Below are positions 51,301 through 61,925 of a stretch of DNA of 64,000 nucleotides, in pieces. The position numbers and the translations under genes are program-made. Position 1 is the first letter of the stretch. Each line of letters begins with the position of its first letter. The notes beneath the pieces are model-generated. The model was not told where the DNA came from. It worked only from the letters and a program-made list of their open reading frames with translations, and made no database searches. Source of the stretch: Simmondsia chinensis (taxonomy: Eukaryota; Streptophyta; Magnoliopsida; Caryophyllales; Simmondsiaceae); contig JAGTTD010000016.1 of NCBI GenBank assembly GCA_018398585.1, positions 24,227,212 through 24,291,211 of the forward strand, in the 5' to 3' direction.

Positions 51301-53741
51301 TTGTAGGATTTGAACTTTATTTTAAGCAATCTCGTGATCTTAAACCTGCTCTTATATCATCTAAAAATTCAACGACATTGGTCCTAGCACTTGGCATAGA
51401 AAGTCCTCACGTAGACCCAGGTAAGGTTTGTGTGAAAACCAACTTGTCAGGAGTTTGAAATTAGTCCATGATAAAACTAGAATTATGTATGAGTAATCTA
51501 AATAATGACTAGCTCAAAATATACTATAGAAAAGCCCCCGTTCAACAAGTGAATTGGAGTTACCATGAGGGAAATATATATGTGGTTAGTATATAAAACT
51601 ATTTCTGGCTCCTTCTCTTGATAATGTTTTGTCATATTTGGTTCTTTTATATGCTATATGAGCAAATTTTAAATCTCTACAGCCTCATGCTGAGTTTCCT
51701 CACAACATACGATATAGATATCTATGCCATCCACAATTCCACCCTAACAAGCATCTGCATCTTAACAGGCATTTGCAAGAGGGGACATCTTATATTATAA
51801 AACACGTCTCGGACCTTCACCTAATAACTTAAGCTCTTCTGATAGTAATTGGTTCCTTAATATGTTATGAATACAGGTGTGACAGGATACTATGGAAGGG
51901 GAAAGGAATACAACAGCTATCGTATGTACGAGGAGAGAGTAAATTCTCAGATCATCGGCCTGTATCAGCCCTCTTCACCACAGATATTCAAGTTGTAAAG
52001 GCTTCAAATCCGAAGGGTGTTGCTTTGAGCAAGTTTCTCTCTTCTATGAATCTTTCTAGATATCCTGTAAGCACTCTTCATTTTATCATCTTGTAGTAAA
52101 TATAAAGTATTTTGGGATGAAATCGTGCATTCAAATTATGATTTTTGGTTAGTATTGGAGTTATTTACACTGTTGGTCCTGATATTTTTAAGTTTGTTCA
52201 AATTGGTATTTCATTTTTGGGTTATTTATGTTAAAGGTCCCTGTACTTTATCCATTATATCAATTTAGTCCTTGTACTTTTAATTGTGTCAATTTAGTCA
52301 CTATACAATTCAAAATGTGTCAATTTGGTCCTTAGAGAAAATTTTATTTTAAGTTTTAAGTGAAATTTTTAATGGTTTGGTCACGAATTGGATTAAATTG
52401 AGTAAACAGTTGAATTTATAATAAGTTACTTGCATCTAACATAATTTTATTGTTCAAAATTGTGTCATTAACATAACTTAAATTTGACCAAAGGACTAAA
52501 TTGACACATTTTGAATTGTTCAGAGACTAAATTGACACAATTAAAAGTACAGGGACCAAATTGACATAAAAGGCAAAGTACAGGGATCTTTGGCGTAAAT
52601 AACCCTTCATTTTTTCATTGTTCAAAATGTTGCTAATATTTGTAACTCTATTCAAATTAGGCTCACATCTTTTCTTTTGCTCAAAATGGTCATAATGTTT
52701 TATTTCAAGTTAAAACTTATGTCCCACCTATTGACCCAAATTAAATAAAAGTTTAGAAAATGAGGGACCAACTTTGTCATAAAATAAAACATTAGGGACG
52801 ATTTTAAACAGAAGAAAAGATGAATGACTAATTTGAATAAAGTTACAAATATTGAAGGTCATTTTGAACAAAACAAAAGATAATGGAACAGTTCAAACAA
52901 ATTTAAAAATATTACGGATCAACAAAGTAAATCAGAGTCATAACTCGTTAAAACTGGGTGTCGCGAGCATTCCATAGCACATCATGTTGGTGAGTGTGGT
53001 ATTGAACATTGAGTGTCCTCTTAAATTTTTTTCATAATCAGGATTCATGTCATGGTCACAGCGGTTGCAATAGAGCAAAAGTTAGGTGTTATAAACTTTA
53101 TGTAACAAATATGTGGATAGTGGATCATGAAATATAAATATTCTCTATTTCGGATTGTCTTCTCGGTTGTAATAGGCCGGTTATGTGGGCGTCAAATGTC
53201 CCCCCTCCCAACTGTTCGCTTTTTTAATGATGTTAAATATAATTTTCTAACCCAAAAAAAAAAATCTACATAGAATGCTTGCTCCTGTAACAACAAACAA
53301 AAGGTAACATGAAGGACATTATACAGCAAGTTTTGAGCTAGTTGCAATGTAATTATCGCTTACTCAAGGGTAATTTGGTAACAACCCTTTTGATTGTTGT
53401 TTTATTTATGAAAACATTCTAGTGCCTGTTCTTACATGATAAAGTATTTAAATGGCGCCAAAACTATTGATTGTATAACTCTTCATTCATATTTTACAAA
53501 TATAAAACTCGAAAGCAACTTATGTTACTTCAATAAATCTTGAGCTTTTTCAAACTACAACTTCTACGTATTCATATAGCGAGTTTTATAAATATTGTTC
53601 AATAATGCCACTCATGACTTATTATGGCAGGGCCAAAGTAAAGTGTTAGAAGAAGGCAGAAATACATTAATATCACTGATTAGAACAGAAGAAGAAAAAT
53701 CACAAGCAAATTCAACACAAGTTACGCAACGAGTTACGTAG
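45390..53741 (+). CDS. Type I inositol-polyphosphate 5-phosphatase, eight exons
   Basis: Exons: 45390-45492, 45756-45846, 46501-46611, 48154-48315, 49075-49530, 50468-50743, 51877-52066 and 53631-53741. All borders are GT/AG and phases close, for 1500 nt and 499 residues. The enzyme removes the 5-phosphate from inositol phosphates and/or phosphoinositides. Motifs in order: GTWNVGG (69-75), GFQEVVPL (102-109), GYLGNKG (239-245), [10 protein letters not shown] (264 on), the signature FWFGDLNYR (311-319), PAWCDRILW (398-406) and SDHRPV (424-429). These cover the Mg2+-binding and catalytic residues. No WD40 or Sac domain is present, which fits plant type I enzymes. Introns carry at least five mobile elements, yet no exon is damaged. 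I cannot tell which paralogue it is. Confidence 0.93.
45977..46397 (-). mobile_element. Copia LTR (solo or fragment) in phosphatase intron 2
   Basis: TGTTATGCGAAATA start and GAGACACAACA end, with an ATCAATATTTACCTGGAAAACCCC-like block. This parallels TGTTAGCGAAATC, ATATTTACATGGAAACCCC and GAGACATAAACCTAACA of the copia LTR at 40811-41402. No TSD was found. Confidence 0.55.
47399..48065 (-). mobile_element. TS-like SINE in intron 3, split by a hAT MITE
   Basis: The tail ACAACAACAACAA at about 47400 is (TTG)n on the minus strand. It is followed by AGCTCCCGCC and a degraded TGCATATATTTTACC body to 47483. The head resumes at 48020 (GGTGCAATCCC, then AGTTTG and AAAGGGCATGC). The order matches the intact copy at 50072-50215. 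Confidence 0.65.
47484..48019. mobile_element. hAT-like MITE inside the SINE (intron 3)
   Basis: Terminal inverted repeats TAGGGATGGCAATGGGGCGG and CCGCCCCATTGCCATCCCTA (one mismatch region inside). 8-bp flanks TGTGCAAC and GGTGCAAT (6 of 8 match). It is 536 bp with GGGTATGGGTATGGGT-type internal repeats and no transposase. Confidence 0.8.
50072..50215 (-). mobile_element. TS-like SINE in phosphatase intron 5
   Basis: Starts with ACAACAACAACAA ((TTG)n tail), then AGTGTCTCAAGGGCTCCCAC, AGTAGGATCTGGGGAGGATG and GGAGTCTATTTCCGAAGGGC. It is on the minus strand and is the best-preserved tRNA-type copy here. The head may extend to about 50275. Confidence 0.75.
51790..51872 (+). mobile_element. TRIM LTR fragment abutting the exon 7 splice acceptor
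   Basis: TATTATAAAACACGTCTCGG, ACCTTCACCTAATAACTTAA and TAATTGGTTCCTTAATATG match the TRIM LTR at 43937 in order. Only about 4 bp separate it from the ACAG acceptor at 51876. Confidence 0.6.
52219..52605. mobile_element. MULE-type MITE in phosphatase intron 7
   Basis: Ends GGGTTATTTATGTTAAAGG and CTTTGGCGTAAATAACCC form long terminal inverted repeats (CCCTGTACTTT / AAAGTACAGGG inside). They are flanked by a perfect 9-bp duplication TTCATTTTT (52210-52218, 52606-52614). It is 387 bp with no coding capacity. Confidence 0.88.
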
Positions 53742-54328
53742 TGCCTGCGATATCCAACTTCAAGAACACTATAATGGTGATCGCGAGCAGCAATTTATTT
53801 TTCCTGGATGATAGGATTCTTCATTATGTTAGTGAAAATATGAAGTTACAAGTAGATTCTATAGGATTACACATGTGTTTATTATATCTGGATTACGTAG
53901 CAGTCATGGGATTTCTCACTTTGGTGAGTTCCTTCGGGTCCCGGTCTTACGGGCACGCTGATTTTTGTATTGTGAGGCTCTCTCTAATTATCCGAAAAAA
54001 AGGCATGTGTACATTACTAGATGTCCTAAGGTTGTAATTTTCCTTCCTTTTCAAGTGTTACATAAACACCACTTAGCAATGTTATGTACAATGAGTTTGA
54101 AAGTATCCAATGCTTATCACCACTTGGCATGACTATCACCACTATCTAAAAAACTATTTTTTTGATGGATATTTTCCACTGTTTGACTAGTTAGTTGTAT
54201 GCATGGTTGTCGTAAATTTAAGAAAACAAACTTGTGTGAGAATAATGGAATTCTGGTGGATTCATTTGTTAGATTTGGTGGGTTCTAAGTTTTTGTTTTC
54301 TGGGTTGGGAATTTTGGTCTTGAGTAGG
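53742..54328. other. Region downstream of the phosphatase gene
   Basis: It presumably contains the 3' UTR. The ORF at 53741-54037 has no recognisable domain and I do not call it a gene. Confidence 0.4.
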
Positions 54329-54467
54329 TGAAAGAATGAGGAGCGTGCATAGAGCAGTGGCCCTCTCGTATATTTATAGAATACTGAATGGGATTTACAA
54401 GCTACACAAAAGAGGCCCAATGGGCTCAGTACATACAATATTGATACCTATACGATATAGTCTAACA
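54329..54467 (-). repeat. 3' LTR of the 139-bp-LTR copia element
   Basis: 139 bp, ending TCTAACA on the plus strand; colinear with 59008-59146. Confidence 0.88.
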
Positions 54468-54479
54468 TCCCCCCTCAAC

Positions 54480-57400
54480 CGAAGGAGAAGGTAACCAAAT
54501 GTGAAGATTGGACTTGAAAAGCAAAAAAAATATGTCGTGGAAGACTCTTTATGAAGATATCTGCAACTTGTTGAGACGAAGGGACATGAAGAACTCGAAC
54601 AAGACCCATTTGAACACGTTCTCTTACGAAATGGATGTCAATCTCGATATGTTTTGTGTGAACATGCTAGACTGGATTTGTAGACAAGTACATGGCAGAG
54701 ACATTGTCACAATAGACTAAGGTAGCCAGAGGAAGAGAAAGGACAAGCTCACTAAGGAGAGAACGGAGCCAACAGCATTCAGAGACGGTATTGGCAACAG
54801 CGCGATATTCAGCCTCTGCACTGGAAAGGGAAACTGTGGGTTGTCGTTTCAAGGACAAGGAGATGATATTACCCCCAAGAAAGACACAGAATCCAGATGT
54901 GGAACTGCGAGTATCAGGACATCCAGCCCAGTCAGCATCAGAGTATGCCACAAGTTGGTCCAAACGAATGGGAGAGATAGTCAAGCCATGATCAATGGTG
55001 CCCTTAATATATCGAAGAATGCGTTTAATAGCCATCCAATGTGATAAGCGTGGAGTATGCATAAATAGACATACCTGTTGCACTGCATAAGAAATGTCAG
55101 GACGAGTAAAGGTGAGATACTGAAGGGCACCAACAATGGACCTATACAAAGTGGGATCGAACATGAGCTCGCCATCTTCAGTGGAAAGTTTGGACTTGGA
55201 ATCTGTGGGTGTAGCAACGGCCTTACAAGAGAGCATATTAGTCCTGTCCAGTAGGTCATAAGCATACTTGGATTGGGACAGGAAGAGACCTGTAGATAAG
55301 TGAGACACTGAAATGCCGAGAAAATAGTTAAGGCGTCCCAAATTTGTCATGTCAAACTTAGATCAAAGAGAAAGAAGCAAGTCGCCAGTACCGTGTTAGA
55401 CAAAGCAGTAAGAACTATATCATCAACATAAACCAGTAATATAGCCATGTCATGTCCTTGACATAAGACAATAAATGAGGAATAAGACTTACAACTATGG
55501 AAACCCAACAGATGCAGAAAAGTAGCAAAGCGGGTGTACCAAGTGCGAGGAGCCTGCTTGAGACCATAAAGAGACTTGTTAAGCTTGCAGACATGATAAG
55601 GATATTGCGAGCTAATGAAACTTGGTGGTTGCTTCATATAGACCTCTTAATTAAGGATGCCATTAAGGAATGCATTCTTGACATCAAGCTGATGAATAGG
55701 CCAGTGCCGAGAAGTGGCAATAGATAAGATCGTACGAACGGTAGCAGGTTCAACGACAGGACGGAAGGTTTCACCGTAGTCTATGCCATACCATTGTGTG
55801 AAACCTTGAGCAACTAACTGATCTTTATACCATTCAACGTAACTCGTAGATGTCTACTTAATGCGATAAACCCACTTGGAACCAACAATATTACCATGAG
55901 AAGGCGGAGGAACAAGATCCCGTGTCTTACTTTGAAGAAGAGCATTGAATTCATTAAGCATTGCATGATTCCAATTTTTATCAATAAGAGCCTGCTTATG
56001 TGAAAAAGGAACCTTGGGCAATAAAGTATGAGCAAGCATAGAAGGTTTGAGAAGAGGTTTCACAATACCAGCTCGAGCAGGAGTGACCATTGGATGAAAA
56101 GAACTGGATGACGGGACCGCAGCTTGTGTCAGTGCGGCTGGAGGGGCAGCACCTGCTACTGCAGCAGGTGCGTCTAGTGTCGGGACGGTGGCTGGCACAG
56201 CTGGTGGTGGTGCTGCGGGAGAGGCAGCGGTGGCCGCGGCCAGCGAAGGTGGTGGGGGATAGCCAGCGACTGGAGATGACGCAAGCGGCGGTGAAAGAAC
56301 GTGATGAAGACGTTCCATTGTGGCTTGAGAGAAGGTACCCAATCGTGCAAAAGGAAAGTCTGCTTCATTAAAAATAACATGACTTGAGATAATGACTTTG
56401 TTCGTAAAAAGATCTAAACATTTATAACCTTTTATGACTTGGTTGATATCCCAAGAAAACACACAAGGTAGAGCACAGGGCAAGCTTGTGAGGCATGGTA
56501 GCACTTAAATTTGGATAGCAAGCATAGCTGAAAACCCGAAGGTGATCATAATCAACCTTTGTTTTATATTGGCGTTGGAAAGGTATCTTTTTCTTAATGG
56601 AAGTGGATGGTAGCAAGTTTATAATATGAGCAGCAACAGAAACTGCTTCAACCCAGTATTCTAGGGGCATGCAGGCTTGAAAAAGGAGTGAATTAATGCA
56701 TCATGTTAGCAATGGTTCGATGCATGCGTTCAGCCTTCCCATTTTGTTGGAAGGTATGAGGACAAGAGACTCTACTGAGAATGCCCCGTTGTTGAAAAAG
56801 TCCATTAAAGTCACGATTGATATACTCAGTACCATTATCACACTGAAAATGTTTTATTTCCACACCAACACGAGATTACAAAACTGAACAAACAAGTCGA
56901 AAACCTCATATTTGGAACGTAGGGGGTAAATCCACACAAAATGAGAGTAATCATCCAAATAACAAATAATACTTAAAACCACTGAAACTAATAACAGGCG
57001 ATGTCCATACATCTGAATGCACAATATCAAAAGGACTCGTAGTATTGGTAACAGATGTTTGAAAAGGTAAACGACTATGCTTACCTAGTTGGCAAGTATG
57101 ACACAAATTGGACTCGAAAGAACTAGACCATGAAATAAATTTTTGCTTAACTAAAGTAGATAAAACTAGTGCTCCTGGATGACCCAAGCGACGGTGCCAA
57201 AGAGAAGAGGAGACTCGGGACGCAACAAATAATGTATGGATGGAGGAGGATCCTGGTACTATAAAGAGAGGCCCCGAACTGACACATCAGAAGACGGTAG
57301 ACTTTGATTTAGGATCCTTGACAGAAAAACAAAAATAGTCAAATTCAAGAAGACAATTATTATCAGAACAAAATTGACGGACATAAAGTAAATTTTTTGA

Positions 57401-57599
57401 GAGACCGGGAACGAATAGTACTTTATTTAAAGTAAAATGACCTGCAGGAGTAGAGAGAAAACATGACCCAATGCCCACAATGGAAAAAGACGCACCATTA
57501 CCCACTAAAATTTTGTCAGAACCATTATATGGAGAGAGGGATGTTAGGATACATGGGTTATTTGTCATGTGAGATGAAGCCCCGCTATCCATGATCCAG
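54480..57599 (-). pseudogene. Copia pol pseudogene: protease, integrase, RT, RNase H
   Basis: Protease MDSGASSHMTN at 57592. Integrase LWHRRLGHPG and CHTCQLGKHSRLPF (57190-57070), with HSDVW and CDNGTEYINRDF. A Pro/Ala-rich linker at about 56100-56330. RT GSKWVYRIK and [10 protein letters not shown], with LLVYVDDIVLT near 55420. RNase H AYSDADWAGCPDTRSSTSGF and SSAEAEYRAVA (54960-54790). Stops and frameshifts are numerous, so no product is possible. Confidence 0.88.
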
Positions 57600-58793
57600 A
57601 AGGAGTCAAGAATAGGGGTGGAATAAGGCTGTGGGGGAAACTGACTCGCATCGAAACCTAGGTAAAAACCATAGCCAACTTATTTGCAGGATGAAAATGT
57701 GGATAAAAAGGTACATTACCACCTTGAGGAGCAGAACCAATATTAGGCGGTCGATACGGCATGTAAAGAGGAGGCATGGGCCATGGCATCCCCCTGTAAT
57801 GTTGACCCCACATGTTCTGCATCCATGAATTACCATAACCACGACCATTACGGCCACGACCTCGGCCATTACCTTAGCCCCCACGACCACGGCCATTTCC
57901 ACGACCATTACAAAGCTGATTTCCATAACAAGGCGTATGTGAGGTCTGATGAGCTAGAAGCGCAATGTCCTGCACCAAGGCAGCCACCTGCGGCTGCTGC
58001 ATCGATTGGGTTATGGCTTGCCCCGTTGGTGGCGGCTGGGCCACCTCGGTGGTCCCAGTAGCCAGGAGAAGGATAGGGTACTTTTGTTAGCATTCTTAAG
58101 ACGAGATTCTTCATTCATTAACATAGACCTGGCCTCAATAAATGATGGGAAAGGGGCTCTAGATGTAATAAAGGTACAAATAGTATGAGAATCTTTATCA
58201 TTAGAGAGACCATCCATGGCAGCTAAAACCATATCAATATCGGAGACAAAGGCATGTACAGATCTGAGATTATCAGCTAGGGACTTACTTTTTGTGAGAA
58301 ATGCTAACCTGGAAAGATTGTCCCTCTTAATATTAGTTAATTCAAGCTTATATTACAATTGACGTGATTGGGCAAAATCAGTAAAAAGCTTAGAGATGGA
58401 ACTCCACGGAGATGCAGCAATTAAATCATCATCATCGCCACACACAGCACTAGCAAGATCAGAAGAGATAGTACCAAGTATCCAAGAGATAAGAAGATTG
58501 TCAACCAGTATCCAATAGCGGTAGGTTGGATCAGAAGGGACAAGTGGAAGGGATGAAACATCAAGATGATCATCAATAGCATAACCCTAACAAGCAGAGA
58601 AAAAGGAGTGGCGCCATAATAAATAGGTTGATGGGTCATTTAAATCAAGCGTAGTTGGTATATGCTGTCGGACATTAGAGACGCTGAATGGGGTGGGAAG
58701 AGACAATCCCCCACCAGTCGCTGGTGGTCCTATGGGCGGCGTGGCTGGGACGCCGGTGGCCAGAGAAATAGAGGAAGAGATGGCGTCGGACAT
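57600..58793 (-). pseudogene. Copia gag pseudogene
   Basis: ATG at 58793 (MSDAISSSISLATGVPATPP). Then TTLDLNDPSTYLLWRHSFFS, a YWILVDNLLISWILGTISSD block, FIEARSMLMNEESRL and a Gly/His-rich tail toward 57650. Several stops lie inside, for example near 58590 and 58355. This is the UBN2-type gag of copia elements. Confidence 0.75.
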
Positions 58794-59007
58794 AGAGGTG
58801 AAAGGGCAGCACGACAAGAGTGCAGCGGTGACCAGAGGGCGGCAGCGGCGAGGGCAGCCGCGACGAAGAGAGGCAGCAGGGACAGAGGGCTGCGGCGGCT
58901 AGGGTTTCGACGGTTAGGATTAGCCTAAATATTTTTTTTTTTTTTTGAGAAAGAAAGAGAGCCTAGGGTTTGCCTTTACGAGAGGGCTCGGGAGAGCATT
59001 GATACCA

Positions 59008-59146
59008 TGAAAGAATGAGGAGCGTGCACAGAGCAGTGGCCCTCTCATATATTTATAGAATAATGAATGAACTTTACAAGCTATATACAGGAGGCCCAAT
59101 GGGCTCAATACATACAATATTGATACCCATACAATATAGTCTAAGA
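59008..59146 (-). repeat. 5' LTR of the 139-bp-LTR copia element
   Basis: 139 bp, ending TCTAAGA, one base different from its partner at the terminal CA. Confidence 0.88.
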
Positions 59147-59515
59147 GTAGGAATTTTGTGTGCAGTGAATAGGTTGAATTTTTGATGAGATGTAATTACG
59201 TTGTAAATATTTCACGAGATTAATGGAATTAGTGCTTGCCCTTTGGGAAAAAAAAAATTGTGCGAGAATTTACCTTGATTAGGGAGTAAATCAAGTTTGA
59301 ACAACACTTAATTGGCCTGCACCAATCACTTTGTTATATATTTTGGTGTTTTTGGTTAGTGTGATTTTAATTTGTAATTTTTGGGTGGATTTTGCCAATG
59401 GTCCAGCTAAAGTGACTTTTATATTTTTTTTGTACAGTTTTTTAATGAAAATCACCAATAATTTCGGTCCGGTTTCAAAAAATCACCTAACATTTCTAAT
59501 TTTTCAAAGTCATAC

Positions 59516-61164
59516 TGATGCAGCGCGTGAAGCGGGATTTGTGGGAACGGGAGCCTATAAGCCGTTGATCGTACCAAATGATGCCAGATTAAGAGGGATC
59601 AGCTAAAACTCATTGATTCTGCAAATACCCGAGCAATAACCTAAAAGAAGAGTTATGTAATTTTTATTGAACTATTTCAAAATAAAAACTACAAAAATTA
59701 ATTCAAACAAAACAATTCATAAAATTATTCAATCCATCAAAAACTTCCGAAAACTATAAACTAATGACCTATTTATAGACATACAAAACCCTACTCACAA
59801 TAATAGTCTAATTCTAAAAACTAATCTTACTTTTAATCAAACTCTACTACTTCTAATAATAATATAACTCCAAAACCCTAAAAATATAATTACATAATTG
59901 AATAAAACTAAACACTAACAAATAAAATCCTAAAACTCCTTTTGTCGTCTCGATTAGGTTATTTTGATCCCTATTTGCATCATTCTCACCGACTTGGACA
60001 AAATTCGTCCTCAAATTCGACCAGCTAATCTTGTTGATGGGTGAAGATGACCTCCAGGGACAATTAAAGGGTTTCAATGTCGTTTGTGGCAAAGGGCTCC
60101 GATGTGGGGTTGTATCTTTTGGTGCTTGTGATGAGAGTGATCAGGTGGGTAAAATCTTTTGTGAAGAAAATCGTAGTGGTTGTGTCAGAGTTGGTGGGTG
60201 AGGTGGAACTTGAAGCATTGGTGGTGGGGAAGTCGGTCTAGGGTCTTAATATCCATAATTTTCTCCTCATTATTAATGGGCTCATCATTGATGGGCTCAT
60301 CAAAAATTGGTGGAGAAGAAAAATCATATATGCATTCTTCATCCGTTTTTGTTGGCGGGAGAAACGAATTCAATGGATTAGGACCAACTGGTGGTGGTGG
60401 AGATCATGGTTGGTGGTTGGGGGCTGATTTTTGTGGCTGTGAAGGTAATCGGGTTGACTGAGAGGTACAGTAATGCCTCACTTATTTTGATGTTGAAGGC
60501 GGCGTACCTTGAAGAGCGGCTTTGTGGTGGAGGAGATGACCGAACCTTTCTTCTATGAAGACTTCTATCCTTCGAAGCCTCTCTTCATTCCTCGTCAACT
60601 TTTCATCCCATATGAGAATTTGCGCCATCTTCTACCTTCTCGGTGGCATAGCTCGGGAATGTGCCTTCACTTTGATACCAACTGATGCAGCACGTGAAGT
60701 GGGATTTGTGGGAGCGGGAGCCTCTAACTCATTGATCCTTCCAAACGATTCCGGATTAAGAGGGATAGGCTAAAACTCGTTGATTCTGCAAATACCCGAG
60801 CAATAACCTAAAAGAGGAGCTATGTAATTTTTATTAAACTATTTCAAAATTTAAAAAAAAAAAATCAAAGATCAACTCAAACAAAACAATTCATAAAATT
60901 AATTCATCAAAAGCTTCAAAAAACTATAAACTAATGGCCTATTTATAGACATATAAAACCCTACTCATAATTATAATCTAATTCTAAAAACTAATCCTAT
61001 TTTTAATCAAACTCTACTACTTGTAATAATAATATAACTCCAAAACCCTAAATCTAATTACATAATTCAATAAAATTAAACACTAACAAATAAAATCCTA
61101 ATTATACCATAGATAAATTCCTTTTGTTGTCTCGATTAGGTTATTTCAATCCCTATCTGCATCA
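59516..61164 (-). mobile_element. Miniature gypsy derivative (0.7-kb interior) with TGATGCAGC LTRs
   Basis: LTRs 59516-59982 and 60683-61164, both TGATGCAGC... to TGCATCA. Perfect TSD CATAC (59511-59515, 61165-61169). GTTGGTATCAAAGTG follows the minus-strand 5' LTR as primer-binding site. The interior keeps only a short gag start and a scrap of the pol end (LRTNFVQVGENDANRDQN at about 59980). Confidence 0.85.
60482..60628 (-). CDS. Short gag-start ORF of the miniature gypsy element (48 aa)
   Basis: ATG 60628 to TAA 60482. The peptide (MAQILIWDEKLTRNEERLRR and on, IEVFIEERFGHLL) resembles the N-terminal helix at 15439 of the related element (RRFEDMKERFWRIE). It is truncated compared with any full Gag. 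Confidence 0.45.
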   Translation of the reverse strand: MAQILIWDEKLTRNEERLRRIEVFIEERFGHLLHHKAALQGTPPSTSK

Positions 61165-61925
61165 CATACCTAAATTTTCTAAAATTTTTCATTGTCACAC
61201 TTAAAGCTAACGCATTCCATCAAATGAAATGTCACATTTCAGGGTATAATTGCATCAAAATACTAAGTTTAACTTAATTTAATTAAATATATTAAGTAAT
61301 TTATTTTACAAATGATGAAATTACTCTTGACCTTTAAATTTATAAAATTGTTAAAGTTTGGGGGGCTATTACATCCTTTTGCCACCAACAAATATTTAAA
61401 AGTATCTTTTATTTGTAAAATTGTTTATAATTATTGAAAAATCCTGATTATTACAAAAAAATTTCTAATAGTTGAATGAGAAAAGTGAAAACAATTAAAG
61501 AAAGAGTTGAAAGAATAATTAAAATTTTCAAGATTAACTATGAGACATGGGAAAACACAATTATTTCAAACAAAATTGTTAACAATTTGAGTGTAGGAAA
61601 AAAAGTTAAAAAGACACTATAGAAATAGTTGGAAAAGTAGTTTAAAATAGCAAGATTGGCTATAAATCATGGAAAAATTCTTATTATTTCAAAAAACAAT
61701 ATCTAAATTATTTGAGCACAAAGTAAAAAGAGAAAAACTACAAAAATTTTGAGGGAAGTTTGGTAATTTCCTATTTATTTTAACGAAAAGTTAATGGTGT
61801 CAGCATTAGGTGTGACATTGAAAAATTTTGGAAAGTTTAGGTGTGCCATCGAAAAATTAGAAAATTCAGGTGATTTTTTGAAACCATGCCTAAAATGTAG
61901 GTCGTTTTCAGTAAACGACCCTTTT

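Larger units (their letters stand above)
54329..59146 (-). mobile_element. Degenerate Ty1/copia retrotransposon with 139-bp LTRs
   Basis: LTRs 54329-54467 and 59008-59146 (TGAAAGAATGAGGAGCGTGC to ATAGTCTAASA). Perfect TSD GTAGG (54324-54328, 59147-59151). On the minus strand the 5' LTR is followed by TGGTATCAATGCTCTCCC, a slightly altered Met primer-binding site. The order gag, protease, integrase, RT, RNase H is the copia order. The 4.8-kb size with very short LTRs fits Ale/Retrofit-like elements. Many stops. Confidence 0.9.
59430..61925. mobile_element. Foldback element split by a miniature gypsy derivative
   Basis: The left arm (TTTCAAAAAATCACCTAACA, ATTTCTAATTTTTC) ends at 59515 and resumes at 61170 (CTAAATTTTCTAAAATTTTT, CATTGTCACACTTAAAGCTA). 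It is the inverse of 61790-61900 (AGGTGTGACATTGAAAAATT, TTTAGGTGTGCCATCGAAAA, CAGGTGATTTTTTGAAACC). Outer ends are approximate. Confidence 0.6.

Noticed and set aside
51237..51458. Possible extra exon in phosphatase intron 6
   Set aside because: An acceptor-like CAACAG precedes it, but the frame has no similarity to the enzyme. The exon 6 to exon 7 junction closes PAW-CDRILW exactly without it.
56090..56371. Plus-strand ORF of 93 codons
   Set aside because: It is the shadow of the Pro/Ala-rich linker of the minus-strand copia pol.
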